Made by a program: the position numbers and the translations under genes. A stretch of DNA of 64,000 bases, from the NCBI GenBank assembly GCA_027946375.1, contig JAPEUT010000032.1, positions 62,001 through 126,000 of the forward strand. Reading direction: 5' to 3'. The notes beneath the pieces were generated by a model. The model was not told the DNA's origin and did no database searches. It worked only from the letters and a program-made list of their open reading frames with translations. The stretch's first letter is position 1. The number at the start of each line of letters is the position of its first letter. Source of the DNA: Neodidymelliopsis sp. IMI 364377. Taxonomy: Eukaryota > Ascomycota > Dothideomycetes > Pleosporales > Didymellaceae. Shown one piece after another: positions 22,417-32,877 of the stretch.

Positions 22417-25400
22417 ATGCCCGGAAGCGAACTCCGCCTGCTCGCCCTCGATGGCGGCGGCGTGCGCGGCCTGTCTGCACTGATGATCCTCGAGCAGCTG
22501 ATGGAGGCCGTCGATCCAGACGCACCACCAAAGCCTTGCGACTATTTTGACATGATCGGTGGGACCAGCACTGGCGGGTAAGTAGGTGGTTGTTGAAAGA
22601 TACAGCTCCGGTGTGCTGACCTCCAGGCTTATCGCTGTTATGCTGGGCCGTCTGCGGATGAGCGTGGCAGATTGCATCGCCGCGTACCTGTCACTTTCGG
22701 AGCGCGTTTTCCGCAAGACGCGACACCGGGTGACGATGAAGGCCCAGATCCAGGGCCGCTTCGATTCTGAGGAGCTGGCACGAGCTATACGAGAAGTTGT
22801 TGCAAAGCAAGGTTTGCGGGAAGATGCTCTGCTCAAAGACGAGTCTAAGACTGCATGCAAAGTGTATGTCAAGCTCTAAGTTTAGTACGTGGTATGCTAA
22901 CACCCACAGCTTTGTATGCGCGACGAGCAAGGAGACCAGCAACACGGTCTGTCTCACAAGCTACCGTATGCCACGCGGCAACAACGACCTGCTGAATAGC
23001 GTGACCATCTGGGAGGCTTGCCGAGCGACATCGGCCGCCTCCACTTTCTTCGACCCGATCGCCGTCGGACGGTTTGGAGAAGAATTCGTGGACGGTGCGA
23101 CAGGAGCAAACAATCCGGTACGAGAGATCTGGGACCAGGCACAACTGGCTTGGGGCCCAGAGCCGCTGGAGGGGCGAGTCAAGTGCCTGGTATCGATCGG
23201 GACGGGGGTGCCGTCACTCAAGCCGTTCAAGGATGACTTGCTGAATATTGGCCAGACGCTAGTGGCGACCGCAACAGAGACTGAGAAGACGGCGGAGCAG
23301 TTCAGACGCGAGCGGCCGGTACTGGACAGCACGGGGCGGTACTACCGGTTCAATGTGGATCGTGGGCTAGAGGACATTGGACTGGAAGAAGCGAAGAAAG
23401 TGAAAGAGATGGCGGCGGCGACGCGGGCATACATTCTGACGCAGGCAGTGCACAAGCAAATGCAGGCATGTGCGGGCAATGTCGCAGGTACAGAATGTTA
23501 GTGTTGATGTGTGTCGATTTAGCTCAAGGATAGGTAGCTAAAACATGTGTAGATTTCGGAGAGCATCAAGTTGGCTTCAGCCTACAGGGCGTGCCGAGAG
23601 TGAGCCACTTTGTAGATCGACCAGCGGAGATGACGGCGCTTGAGGAAACATTCCTGCCTAGACGCAAGACGAAAAGCCGACAGATTATCCACGTACTGCA
23701 TGGCCTTGGCGGTATGGGCAAGACGCAGCTAGCGGTCGAGTTCGCGCGGCGACACCATAGCCGGTTCAGCGCAGTGCTGTGGCTGGACGGGCGTACTGAG
23801 GACAGCCTGAAGCGGAGCATCGCTAGCTGCGCAGGCAGGATACCCAAGGGCCAGATACCAGAGGTGAGCAGAGGCTATGCTATCGACAGCAACTCAGATG
23901 TCAATATGGTGGTCAAGGACGTCATGCACTGGCTTGCGCGGCCTGACAACGGTGCCTGGCTGCTCATCTTTGACAACGTCGATCGAGAGTACAGCAAGCG
24001 AGGCGGCGATCCTGACGCATACGACGTGAACAGCTACCTCTCAGGGGCCGACCATGGATCTGTACTGATCACAACGCGACTGGCGAAGCTGGAGCAGCTA
24101 GGCGCGTCGCAGCAGCTGAGCAGAGTGAACGACGAGCAGGCGCAGGATATATTGAAGACGTGGTACAAGAAGCCGTACGGTAAGCCGATACTCATCGATG
24201 CCTCGACATATGTTGCTGTAGCTGACAAGACGCCTACAGACATGGCAGAGGGCAAACGCTTGCTACAATTACTCGATGGCCTGCCTCTAGCGATTGCCCA
24301 GGCGGGCGCATATCTGCAACAAAGCGAGGTAGAACTCGAGACGTATCTGCGCTTCTACGATGAGCAGTGGACAGAGCTGATGGAGACGGATAACATGTCT
24401 GATGCACCGCTACAAGACTACCCAGATCGCAGTGTATGGACGACATGGGCCATCTCGTACCAGGCGATCCGCAATCAGCACGAGCACACTGCCAACCTGC
24501 TGCTGCTGTGGTCATTTCTTGACAACAAAGACCTGTGGCACGGCCTGTTCGCGACAGCGTGTGAAAATTCTATTGATGTTCAACGCATGCTATCAGCGAG
24601 GATTGGAGAGATTGCAAGCAGCGAAGTAGCGTTCAGCCGGGCAATGCAGTTGTTGCGCAACTATTCTCTGGTTGAGAAGGTGGAAGCAACAAAGAGCTAT
24701 GCCACTCATCCCGTAGTACATCGCTGGGCGCACTACCATCAAGGAAAGCACTTTGAGCCTGAGCTTCGACGGGTAGCAATAGTCGCTGTTGGATGGGCAT
24801 ACCCAGATGATTCGAAGAGCGGTTGGCCAGCTCTTCAACGACGATTGCTTCCTCATGCCCAAGCGTGCTCTGTATACGTTGCGGGTAGTCAACTAATGCA
24901 ATTGTTTAACGGTAACAGCTGTCATGGAACAGACTCGGATCACACGGAGGAAATGCAGGTCGTTCTTGACGGTATTTACTGGTTAGGCAGACTCTACGCA
25001 GACCAAGGCAAGCCAGCAGAAGCAGAGGAAATGTACAAGCGGGCGCTACAAGGATTTGAGAATGCACTCGGCTCTAAGAATACGTCAAGGTCAATGCTAC
25101 AAGTAGTCCACAGCCTAGGTGTTCTCTATGCAGAGCAAGGCAAGCTAGTAGAGGCAGAGAAGATGTACGAGCAGGTACTACAAGGGTACACAGAAGCACT
25201 TGGGTCTAAGCACACGTCAGCGCTAGATATAGTTAACAACCTAGGCGTTCTCTATCAAGAGCAAGGCAAGCTAGCAGAGGCAGAGAAGATGTACAAGTGG
25301 GCATTAGAAGGGTGTGAGGAAGCACTTGGGCCTAAGCATACGTTAACACTAGATACAGTTCACAACCTGGCTGTCCTCTATAACAACCAAGGCAAGCTAG

Positions 25401-25948
25401 CAGAGGCAGAGAAGATGTACAAGCGGGCACTAGAAGGGTGTGAGGAAGCACTTGGGCCTAAGCATACGTCAACACTAGATACAGTTTACAACCTGGCTGT
25501 CCTCTACAACAACCAAGGCAAGCTAGCAGAGGCAGAGAAGATGTACGAACGGGCACTGGAAGGGTATACGGATGCGATTGGCGAAGCGCAGGTTCGACAA
25601 TACGTACCTGCACTCAACGCGTTACAGAACATGGGCATTCTTTACGCAGAGCAAGGGAAGTACACCGAAGCCCAGGAGATGTACTCAAGGGCATTATCTG
25701 GACTGCAGAGCGTCTTTGGCCGATCGCATGACAGGTGTACGAAGGTTGAAGCTTGGGTACATGAGATGTCTACACTACAAGCAAGCAAGGCTGAGCCTAC
25801 TGAGCTACCAATTGTTGGACACATTCCGCAGTCTGGAACACATCAGGAGGAGGAAGAGGAGAGAGAGGAGGAGAAGCAGGAGAAGAAGGGAGCGAAAAAG
25901 TCACTCAGACGTTGGCTCCGACAGCATGTACCAAGTTCCTCCAAATAA
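22417..25948 (+). CDS. NLR-like STAND protein: patatin phospholipase, NB-ARC, TPR repeats
   Basis: Four exons, 22417-22577, 22627-22863, 22910-23487 and 23553-25948, join in frame into 1123 residues. Residues 1 to about 300 are a patatin-like phospholipase with the oxyanion-hole motif DGGGVRG (12-18), nucleophile Ser51 in GTSTGG, and the dyad Asp194 in DGA, so the catalytic set is complete. The linker HFVDRPAEM leads into an NB-ARC NTPase: P-loop GLGGMGKT (376-383), Walker B LLIFD (462-466), an ITTR sensor block, and HPVVHRWAH in the MHD position. Residues from about 795 to 1060 are TPR units of 42-46 residues. The tail is a run of Glu/Lys followed by basic residues. Fungal proteins of this architecture include heterokaryon-incompatibility and cell-death regulators; that role here is inferred. 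The last intron has GTACAG and GTGTAG ends, and without it the patatin frame would stop at once. Confidence 0.9.
24983..25756 (+). repeat. Tandem TPR-coding repeats with high DNA identity
   Basis: Repeat starts fall at 24983 (132 bp), 25115, 25241 and 25367 (126 bp each), 25493 (138 bp) and 25631 (last, diverged). The units at 25241-25366 and 25367-25492 differ at 12 of 126 bases by my count, and most differences are in the first 22 bases. The next unit shares the same block, including GGCAAGCTAGCAGAGGCAGA, almost unchanged. Outer units are more diverged. Confidence 0.85.
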
Positions 25949-26926
25949 CATCACACAAACCAGCAACGCCCAACCTCAAACCAAATCACCCACAAACCAA
26001 CTTCTGAGATTACCAAGGCTTCCACAACTACATCAGGCACACTCGTAGCGTCTCAAGCCACGCAATCGCCAAAGCAGCGCGAACAGCTTGCGCTATTGAT
26101 GTTAGCTTTCAAACCCGTCTCTCTAGCGCACCTGGCCCTTTTATCTGTCGATTTCCATATAGTAAAAAGGCGAACAATGTTACGTCCAACAATTTCCGAC
26201 AAATCTTGACGGAGTACAGAATCTACGGCGTTACCCAGATTTATCTTTCTTTGCACATAGAACGAGTTCAAAAAGAAATCAACATATCTTACCCCACCCA
26301 CTGAATTAAAACATCCACACACCGCTCACTGCCATCTATCCATCCACCACCATAAACAAACACTCACTCACAACAAATGACCTCAAGCCAAGAACTCGCA
26401 GTGAAAAAATCGTATTGCATAGTACCCTTTATCCTACAAACCCCAAACCCAAACCCACGATATGTATAGTAGAGTAGAGTTCAAAAGAATCCCCGAGAGG
26501 GAAAAAAAAAAAATCCCTCAAGAGACACCCGTTCGTAGACAACCAAAGTTCAATTGAAAAGGGAAAATCAACCATGAAGAAGACAAGTCCAGAGGAAAGG
26601 GGAAATAAGAGTTTAACAACTGGCTAAGATTTTACGCCATTGAACAAGAAAGAGGCGGGAAACAAGGGCTACAGTTGTTTTTCTTGTTTGAAAGTAAAGT
26701 AATTAAATCAAGGGCCCCGTTGATATCTCTTGCTGTTGCGTAGCCGACCCTGGCGCACATGATGTAACGAAGGCGACTGACTGCAAAAGTAATCCATCTC
26801 TTTCCAATCCGTTGAATGTGAGAAAGTGCCTCCTTTTTCCTGTGCACACCACACCAGGCAGCGTCTCGTTTCGTTGGAGACGAGCTAGCGTTGGCTGATC
26901 ATGTCCTTCCTTCTTAGTTGCGGTTT
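25949..26926. other. Convergent intergenic region (NLR / HRP1)
   Basis: Nearly 1 kb, AT-rich and A-rich, with homopurine runs (for example near 26500-26515). It probably contains both 3' UTRs. No gene is seen. The HRP1-type 3' UTR may be long, as is usual for RNA-binding protein genes. Confidence 0.4.
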
Positions 26927-29900
26927 CTATCCACGACCGCCGCCATACGGCTGGTGTCGAAAGTTGTTAGTTCTGCCGCCACCGCGGTAGTTTGCGCCAG
27001 GCTTGCCGGCGTTCTTAGGGCCCGTGGGCGCGTTGATGGGAGCGGCGCTCGGGCCGGTGGGGGGCTGTGAGGAGCCTTGACGTTGGCGGTTGTTGTTTTG
27101 GTGCTTGAAGCCACCGCGGCCGCCACCAGGGCCAGATGGGATGGAGGGCTGAGGAGCATCGTCGTACATGCCTTCCCAACTGGTAGGGCCTCCCTGACCT
27201 CCATATCCACCTGACTGCTGTTGGCGTCGGGCTTGCTGTTGCTCGTATTTTTGTTGTTCGAAGGCTAGTTGTTCTTGAGCTGTGTACGCTGGACGAGGAC
27301 CTCCGCCCATCATACCTTGTTCGCTGCCGCCGCCGAAGCCGCCGCCTTGCTGCATCATTTGTTGCTGCTGCATCTGTTGCATTTGTTGCATTTGCTGCAT
27401 CTGCATTGGGTTCATGCCGCCACCCATGTTCTGTGGGTTCGGGCTTCCGTTGCCGCGGTTCATGCCGCCTCCCATCATCTGCTGCATGTTTTGCATCTGT
27501 TGCATCTGCATAGGGTTCATGCCTCCCATGCCGCCCATGGCGTTGGGCATGCCGCCACCGCCAGCGAGCTGTTGTTGCATCTGCTGGAAGTATTGCTGCA
27601 TCCTCTGCCAGTATTGGGCCATCATAGCTGGTGTCATGCCGGCGTTGCCGCCTTGTTGTTGCTGGTTGTTCTGGTTATCGTAGCCGCCATTATTGTTACC
27701 TCCATCACGGTTGCCAAACTTGTTGTTGCGACCAAACTTCTTGTCATCTTCGCCATCTCGCATGTTGCCTCGAGGTTGTGCGCGCTTGACCTCAATCGGC
27801 TTACCAAGAATCTGGAGAGGCTGCTTCAGCGTTGCGTCAACTGCCGCATCACCATCAAAGGTAACGAAACCGAAACCACGTGGCCTGCCGGTCTCTTTGT
27901 CCATCATCAGAGTAGCATCGACAACGCGGCCGAACTGCTTGAAGAAGTTTGTGAAGTCTTCTTCAGTCGCCTCCTGACTGACACCACCCACGAAGATTTT
28001 GCTGGTTCGTTCTTGCTCTTCTCTGGGGATGGCTCGCTTAGGATCAATCTATCGCATCGTGAGTTTGTCGCTCAAGCTGTTGGAATCAGGACATACGATC
28101 TTGCCATCGAGATAGTGCTCTTTCACCATGACGGTGTTGACACACTTGGGATCCCTGAAAGTGAGGAACCCGAATCCTCGCGAGCGGCCAGTCGCGGAGT
28201 CGCGCATGACAGTGCATTCGCTGACTTCACCAAACTGAGAGAAGTAACCCTTCAGAGAGTCTGTCAAGACAATCAGCATAGTAAATGGGTATATTTGCTA
28301 TGGTCGAGGCACAATGGGTATGCATACCTTCTGTTGTCTCCCAGTTTAGACCACCAATAAACATCTTACTATCTCATTGTTAGTGTTATGAATTGGCGTA
28401 TGCTGTCAGTAGAAGAGAAAAGACTGCAGTAGTCAGGCGCATCACAGGTCATCAGGCTTCGTGCATGAGCTGCCAATCCAGTAAGTATGGCCGTTGCATG
28501 TCGTTCCTTAAACTGAATGTACGCTGCTGTCACTGCCACCCTCCAAGCACAGTCCTTGGTATTACTGTCAAGTGTGCTTCGATATTGAGATCAATGAAGG
28601 AAGTCGACGTTGTGATTATAGTGTGGTTGTGGAATTCCTTTGCGGCTGGCAAGTCAGCATAGGATGATCGCCATCCTACGCGACATCGACATCTCAATGG
28701 TGTTGATAGTGATGGGTGCAACAATGACTGGTAGTCGGATAGCTCGCCGCTAGTGGTCTAGAATAGATGGTGTGAACAGTAGCTATGCCGTTGGAGCTGA
28801 GTCGTGGGGTTCTTGTGACCAAGAAATGTTCTTCTGTCACCGCGATGTCTTCATGGACGGCCAATCGTAGGATGCGGTGGATGCGAGGGTGGTTAAGCGA
28901 GGGTGGTGTCTACGCCGCACCATGTCCAACATGTCGAGGTCGTGGCGTGCACCCAATCAGACCAGCGCGGAGTGCATTCCAAATTCTAGGTATCCACCAC
29001 GCGTGCAGCAAGTAGAGGCAGTCTGTCCTGTAATAGGCACAGTGTTTTCGGATGAAGCGTCTGTGTTCTGCTACGGAGTCGAGTGCCGATGTCTGATACA
29101 GAGCATCGAACAACTCGACGGACTATCCTCAGCTTGCGTTGTTGGTACGCGCTATCAAGTACCTAGGTATTTATCGACAAGAGGCGCTGCCAAAAACTTC
29201 CGGCAAGCTGCGATAGTCCTCGCGTAAGGCGTACTGATGGAAGGTCTGAGTATAGCATAGCCGTCGACTATCCACTTCCCAGCTCATTCCCACAACTCAT
29301 GATCGCGATGTCGTCGCCAGCCTCCTCGAGGGCGCTCGCATTGCGAGCTTCTGGCATGCAGCGCCAACTCCTCTTTCCACGTCGATGCCAAACTTCAAGC
29401 AATCTCGGTGTGGACTGCGACATGCGCCAGATCCAGAGCTCACACGCCGGGTGCAATCTCAATACGGGTTGCGCGAACCTGCGACTTCCATGCTGGGATC
29501 TACTCAATCTCTTACAATCCGGAACCAGTAGTGCCATCCAGTACCTTTAGGATGAGGGCACGAATTACTTGATTGTATGCAATACCTGCAGGCTGATGTG
29601 TGCCCTTGTGCATTTAGACCTGACGATGCGCCTGTTGGTAAGTAGCAACTGACAAATGCAAGACTCACCCATCTTCCTTCACGTTGATAGGACCGTAGTT
29701 GTCATCGTCGTTTTGACCGTTGTCGTACGATTGGGCACCTCCGTTGTTGAACGCGGATCCGTCCATGTTCGCATCGTCTCCACCGGCAGCAGGCTCTTGC
29801 CATGAAGGCGCGGCATCTTGTGCTATTTCTTGCGGTGGAGCGCTCTGTGGCTCGGCCTTGACCTCGGGTTCAGCCTTCGGTGGTGCCGGTGCTGCTGCTG

Positions 29901-30043
29901 CTGGTGTTGGCTTGGATGCAGGCTCGTCGTCGTAGCTGAGTCAGTGTTAGCAGCGGTTCGAGTCGAGGTGTATCCGCGAAGAATTTCGCGCAGATGGCAA
30001 CATACAGATCGTCGAAGAGATCCTCTTCCTGGTAGTCGGCCAT
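26927..30043 (-). CDS. HRP1: Hrp1/Nab4-type hnRNP, two RRMs
   Basis: RNA-binding protein of the Hrp1/Nab4 family, a component of cleavage factor I in yeast that shuttles with mRNA. Five exons in transcript order: 30043-30006, 29935-29669, 28368-28328, 28260-28097 and 28048-26927, giving 543 residues. The acidic N-terminus is MADYQEEDLFDDLYDDEP. RRM1 begins KMFIGGLNWETTE and has RGFGFLTF; the inter-domain linker KIIDPKRAIPREEQ is diagnostic; RRM2 has KIFVGGVSQEATEEDF and RGFGFVTF. The C-terminal third is low complexity, rich in Gln, Met, Gly and Asn, ending in RGG-like repeats (prion-like composition). The second intron is 1300 nt, far longer than any other here. All joins keep frame. Confidence 0.92.
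28369..29668 (-). other. 1.3-kb intron of the HRP1-type gene
   Basis: Donor GTGAGT at 29668 and acceptor GATAG ending at 28369, with CACTAAC just upstream as branch point. Joining the flanking exons gives the expected family sequence INVKEDG-KMFIGG, so no coding exon appears to be missing. The interior has only short frames with no recognised motif on either strand. It may hold regulatory RNA elements or an alternative exon; none could be identified by eye. Confidence 0.75.
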
Positions 30044-30414
30044 ACTGATGGAGCGGTGAGAGCTGGTGTGGTGAAAGAATGGGAAGCAGTCGCGTTCGGA
30101 AGGAGTTATGCTCGGGCCGGTCGGCACTGCAGTAGGGAAAAGTAGATAGAAGAAATGGGAGAAGCGCAAGCAGTGGTGGTCAAGCAGTCCTCCAGTGTGT
30201 GCGCAACTCGAGTGTCGAAGTCGCAAAGCTTGAGCAGAGCTTGTCGACAGGGTGAAGTGACGAGAAGGCAGGCGCGCTATTGCTGCTAGCGTGGCCGACA
30301 GAGGGCAAGAGAGCCGCAGCCGGGGACGTGCCAGCCCTAGCCCCGTTCCAAGCTCGAGGGCAAGTGTCAAGCGGGGTGAACGTGATGCCCCATATTCTGC
30401 CACTCCAGCCAGGA
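30044..30414. promoter_or_regulatory. Bidirectional promoter region (HRP1 / GYP1)
   Basis: 371 bp between the two start codons. On the plus strand an Arg/Ser/Pro-coding frame is open from 30261 into the GYP1 start but contains no ATG before 30415, so it could be leader or part of an unrecognised upstream exon. Confidence 0.45.
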
Positions 30415-32489
30415 TGAAGAAGCAACAGCAGGTACGCGTCTTCTGTCTTGTTTTGGTTGACGTTATGAAACGACTGCTAACACATTGTCTGTTCAGGAAA
30501 TGGTCCAGGTCGGTTCGTGCACTTCCACATGGCCGCAGGCGTCATCGCATCGAGGGTAGCTAACATGTCGTTTTGCTGCCAACAGACCGCTCTGCGTACG
30601 TTTGCCAGTCCTCCAGCGCATGCCCTGTGCGGTCGCTGACAGTATGCGCGCAGTTCGAATTCTCCCTTCTGGCGAACCACCTCCAACACCTCGAATGCAT
30701 CGACACAAAGCAAGAAGATAATCGGCGCGTCATACTCGCACGCTGACATACTCAACTTCAGCTCCTTGTATGGACTTCGTGCGCTACAACAACACGCGTA
30801 AGCTGACTCGAGTAGAAGTGTCTCTGGCTCTAACTCGCGTCCTCGGACGCCGCCCTCTGCTGGCCATAGTCGCGACTCGAGCGCCGCACCACATCGAACG
30901 AGCAGCAACATATCGCCCCGCCCTACTCGCGAGACCTACAGTAGCTTCCTTCGACAGACCAACAATGACTGGGGTAACGACGACGAAGACGAAGGTGACA
31001 TCATGTTCGAGGACGATGAAGACGAGTTTGGCCTCCCCAGCATAGCGAATGCACGGAGGAAAGGGCGACGGAAAGAACCATCAAAGGGAAAAGATCCAGG
31101 AGGGACATATGCACATACCAGAAACGGGCTGGGTTCAGCTGGCTCGACAGCATGGCGCAGCATAGACAGCGGCGACATTGCTGAGGAGCGAGGTATCCCC
31201 AATTACCCAACTGCGAAGAAGATCGAGGGCAAGATACTCCGGCCACAGTACCAGGAAATCCTGCGCGACCCAGCAAACTCTATGCATCTAATATCGCATC
31301 CTTCAGTGCCGCCGAATGCGTCCGCAAAGCAGATCGAAGAGTACTCGGCACGAACGACTAGAATAAACAAATTCAAGAGGATATTGCAGACGAGCACAAT
31401 ATCTCTGTCTGATTTGCGCGATTCAGCATGGTCAGGAGTACCCTCTGAAGTGCGCGCAATGACATGGCAAGTCTTGCTGGGTTACCTACCTACTAGCAGC
31501 GAGCGAAGAGTGGCGACATTAGAGCGCAAGCGAAAAGAATACCTGGAGGGTGTCCGTCAGGCATTCGATCGTGGCACATCGGGAAGCACTGGTGCAGTCG
31601 CAGCTGGTATCGCAGGTGCCTCGTCATTCCCTTCTACTGTCCGTGGACGAGGGCGCGGCCTCGACGAGGCAATTTGGCACCAGATCAGCATCGACGTACC
31701 GCGAACAAACCCTCACCTGGAACTGTACAGCTATGAGGCGACCCAAAGATCACTTGAGAGGATATTGTATGTTTGGGCGATACGCCATCCTGCGTCAGGC
31801 TACGTGCAAGGCATCAACGATCTCGTTACACCGTTCTGGCAGGTCTTCCTTGGTGCTTACATCTCAGACCCGGATATCGAGTTTGGTATGGACCCTGGGC
31901 AACTTCCCAAACAGGTCCTCGATGCTGTTGAAGCAGACTCGTTTTGGTGTCTTACAAAACTGCTCGATGGGATACAGGACAACTATATCGCACATCAGCC
32001 TGGCATTCAGCGGCAGGTGGCTAGCCTCAGAGACCTAACCACGCGCATCGATGATGGCCTAGCGAAGCATCTACAGAACGAAGGCGTCGAGTTTATACAG
32101 TTCAGCTTCCGATGGATGAATTGTTTGCTGATGCGAGAGATATCTGTAAAGAATACAATACGGATGTGGGACACGTATCTGGTAAGTTTTGCTATGCCGT
32201 TGTCCAACAACGCTTTGCTAATGTGCCACAGGCTGAAGAAGACGGTTTCTCATCCTTTCATCTCTACGTATGCGCAGCTTTTCTTGTCAAATGGTCTGAC
32301 CAACTGCGGAAGATGGATTTTCAGGAGGTCATGATGTTCTTGCAGTCGCTGCCTACAAAGCAGTGGACCGAGAAGGATATTGAACTTCTTCTCAGCGAGG
32401 CGTTTATCTGGCAGAGTTTGTTCAAGGGGAGCGGTGCTCACCTGAAGAACACCAGCTCGAGAGGGGTTGGGATGGGTCCTGACTTTTGA
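30415..32489 (+). CDS. GYP1: Gyp1-type Rab GTPase-activating protein (TBC domain)
   Basis: GTPase-activating protein for Ypt1/Rab1-class GTPases at the Golgi. My model has six exons: 30415-30432, 30497-30512, 30586-30595, 30654-30797, 30870-32181 and 32232-32489, giving 585 residues. The first three exons are only 18, 16 and 10 nt, yet every join keeps frame and has GT-AG ends. The N-terminal third is Ser/Thr/Pro-rich, followed by the acidic DDEDEGDIMFEDDEDEFG. The TBC domain covers about residues 215-560 and has both catalytic fingers: Arg341 in IDVPR (IxxDxxR, with Asp338) and Gln376 in YVQGINDL (YxQ). The start codon is tentative. The TBC domain and its catalytic residues do not depend on the micro-exons. 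Confidence 0.87.
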
Positions 32490-32877
32490 GCGACGTTGAT
32501 GATGTTGCAAATGCCGAGATGACCTTGTATATAACCCGCTAATGTATCAACATAATGAACCCAACGATGGCAACTGATAAGCGATACATGTTTGACTCGG
32601 CACATTGCTATCCGACGATATAGCTTACCGGATAATGCATTTTATGTCCGGATAACATCTTCGAATCGCGGAGGAGCCCCGCCTGAGCCGCCGTCTACCC
32701 CACCACGCTTGTGGACATTGAGTGGCTAGCCTTACCATCAGCAACTCCATACGTATACAAAAGCTTGCATTATGCATTGAACTCAGCAATCTGGATTAAC
32801 ACCTTGATTTTGACTACTCGAACTATCTAAAGTGGATGCAAGAACACTAACTCAATACAATCTGACAGCTTACCGCC
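32490..32877. other. Intergenic region between GYP1 and the cyclase-family gene
   Basis: The region holds a 3' UTR and a promoter. A notable local repeat, ATCCGACG/ATCCGGATAA-like sequence around 32610-32660 (TTACCGGATAAT and GTCCGGATAAC), might be an imperfect direct repeat. No gene is seen. Confidence 0.35.

Noticed and set aside
22417..23501. Patatin-like phospholipase as a separate gene ending at the stop near 23500
   Set aside because: A GTACAG donor at 23488 and GTGTAG acceptor at 23552 restore a frame giving the family linker DFGEHQVGFSLQGVP directly before the NB-ARC block, so a single gene is the better model.
9489..25948. A secondary-metabolite or effector gene cluster
   Set aside because: No polyketide synthase, peptide synthetase, terpene cyclase, P450 set or cluster regulator is present; the genes have separate, mostly housekeeping roles.
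27269..28360. Long plus-strand open frame opposite the HRP1-type gene
   Set aside because: His/Leu and Cys/Ile repeats are the antisense reading of the Gln/Met-rich low-complexity tail; it crosses HRP1 introns and has no family resemblance.
28910..29537. Small minus-strand frames inside the 1.3-kb HRP1 intron as missing exons
   Set aside because: The known family sequence is continuous across the intron, and inserting these frames breaks it; no RNA-binding motif is seen in them.
29941..29975. GGTTCGAGTCG resembling a tRNA B box
   Set aside because: It lies in HRP1 intron 1. No A box, acceptor stem or T-stem pairing was found at tRNA spacing.
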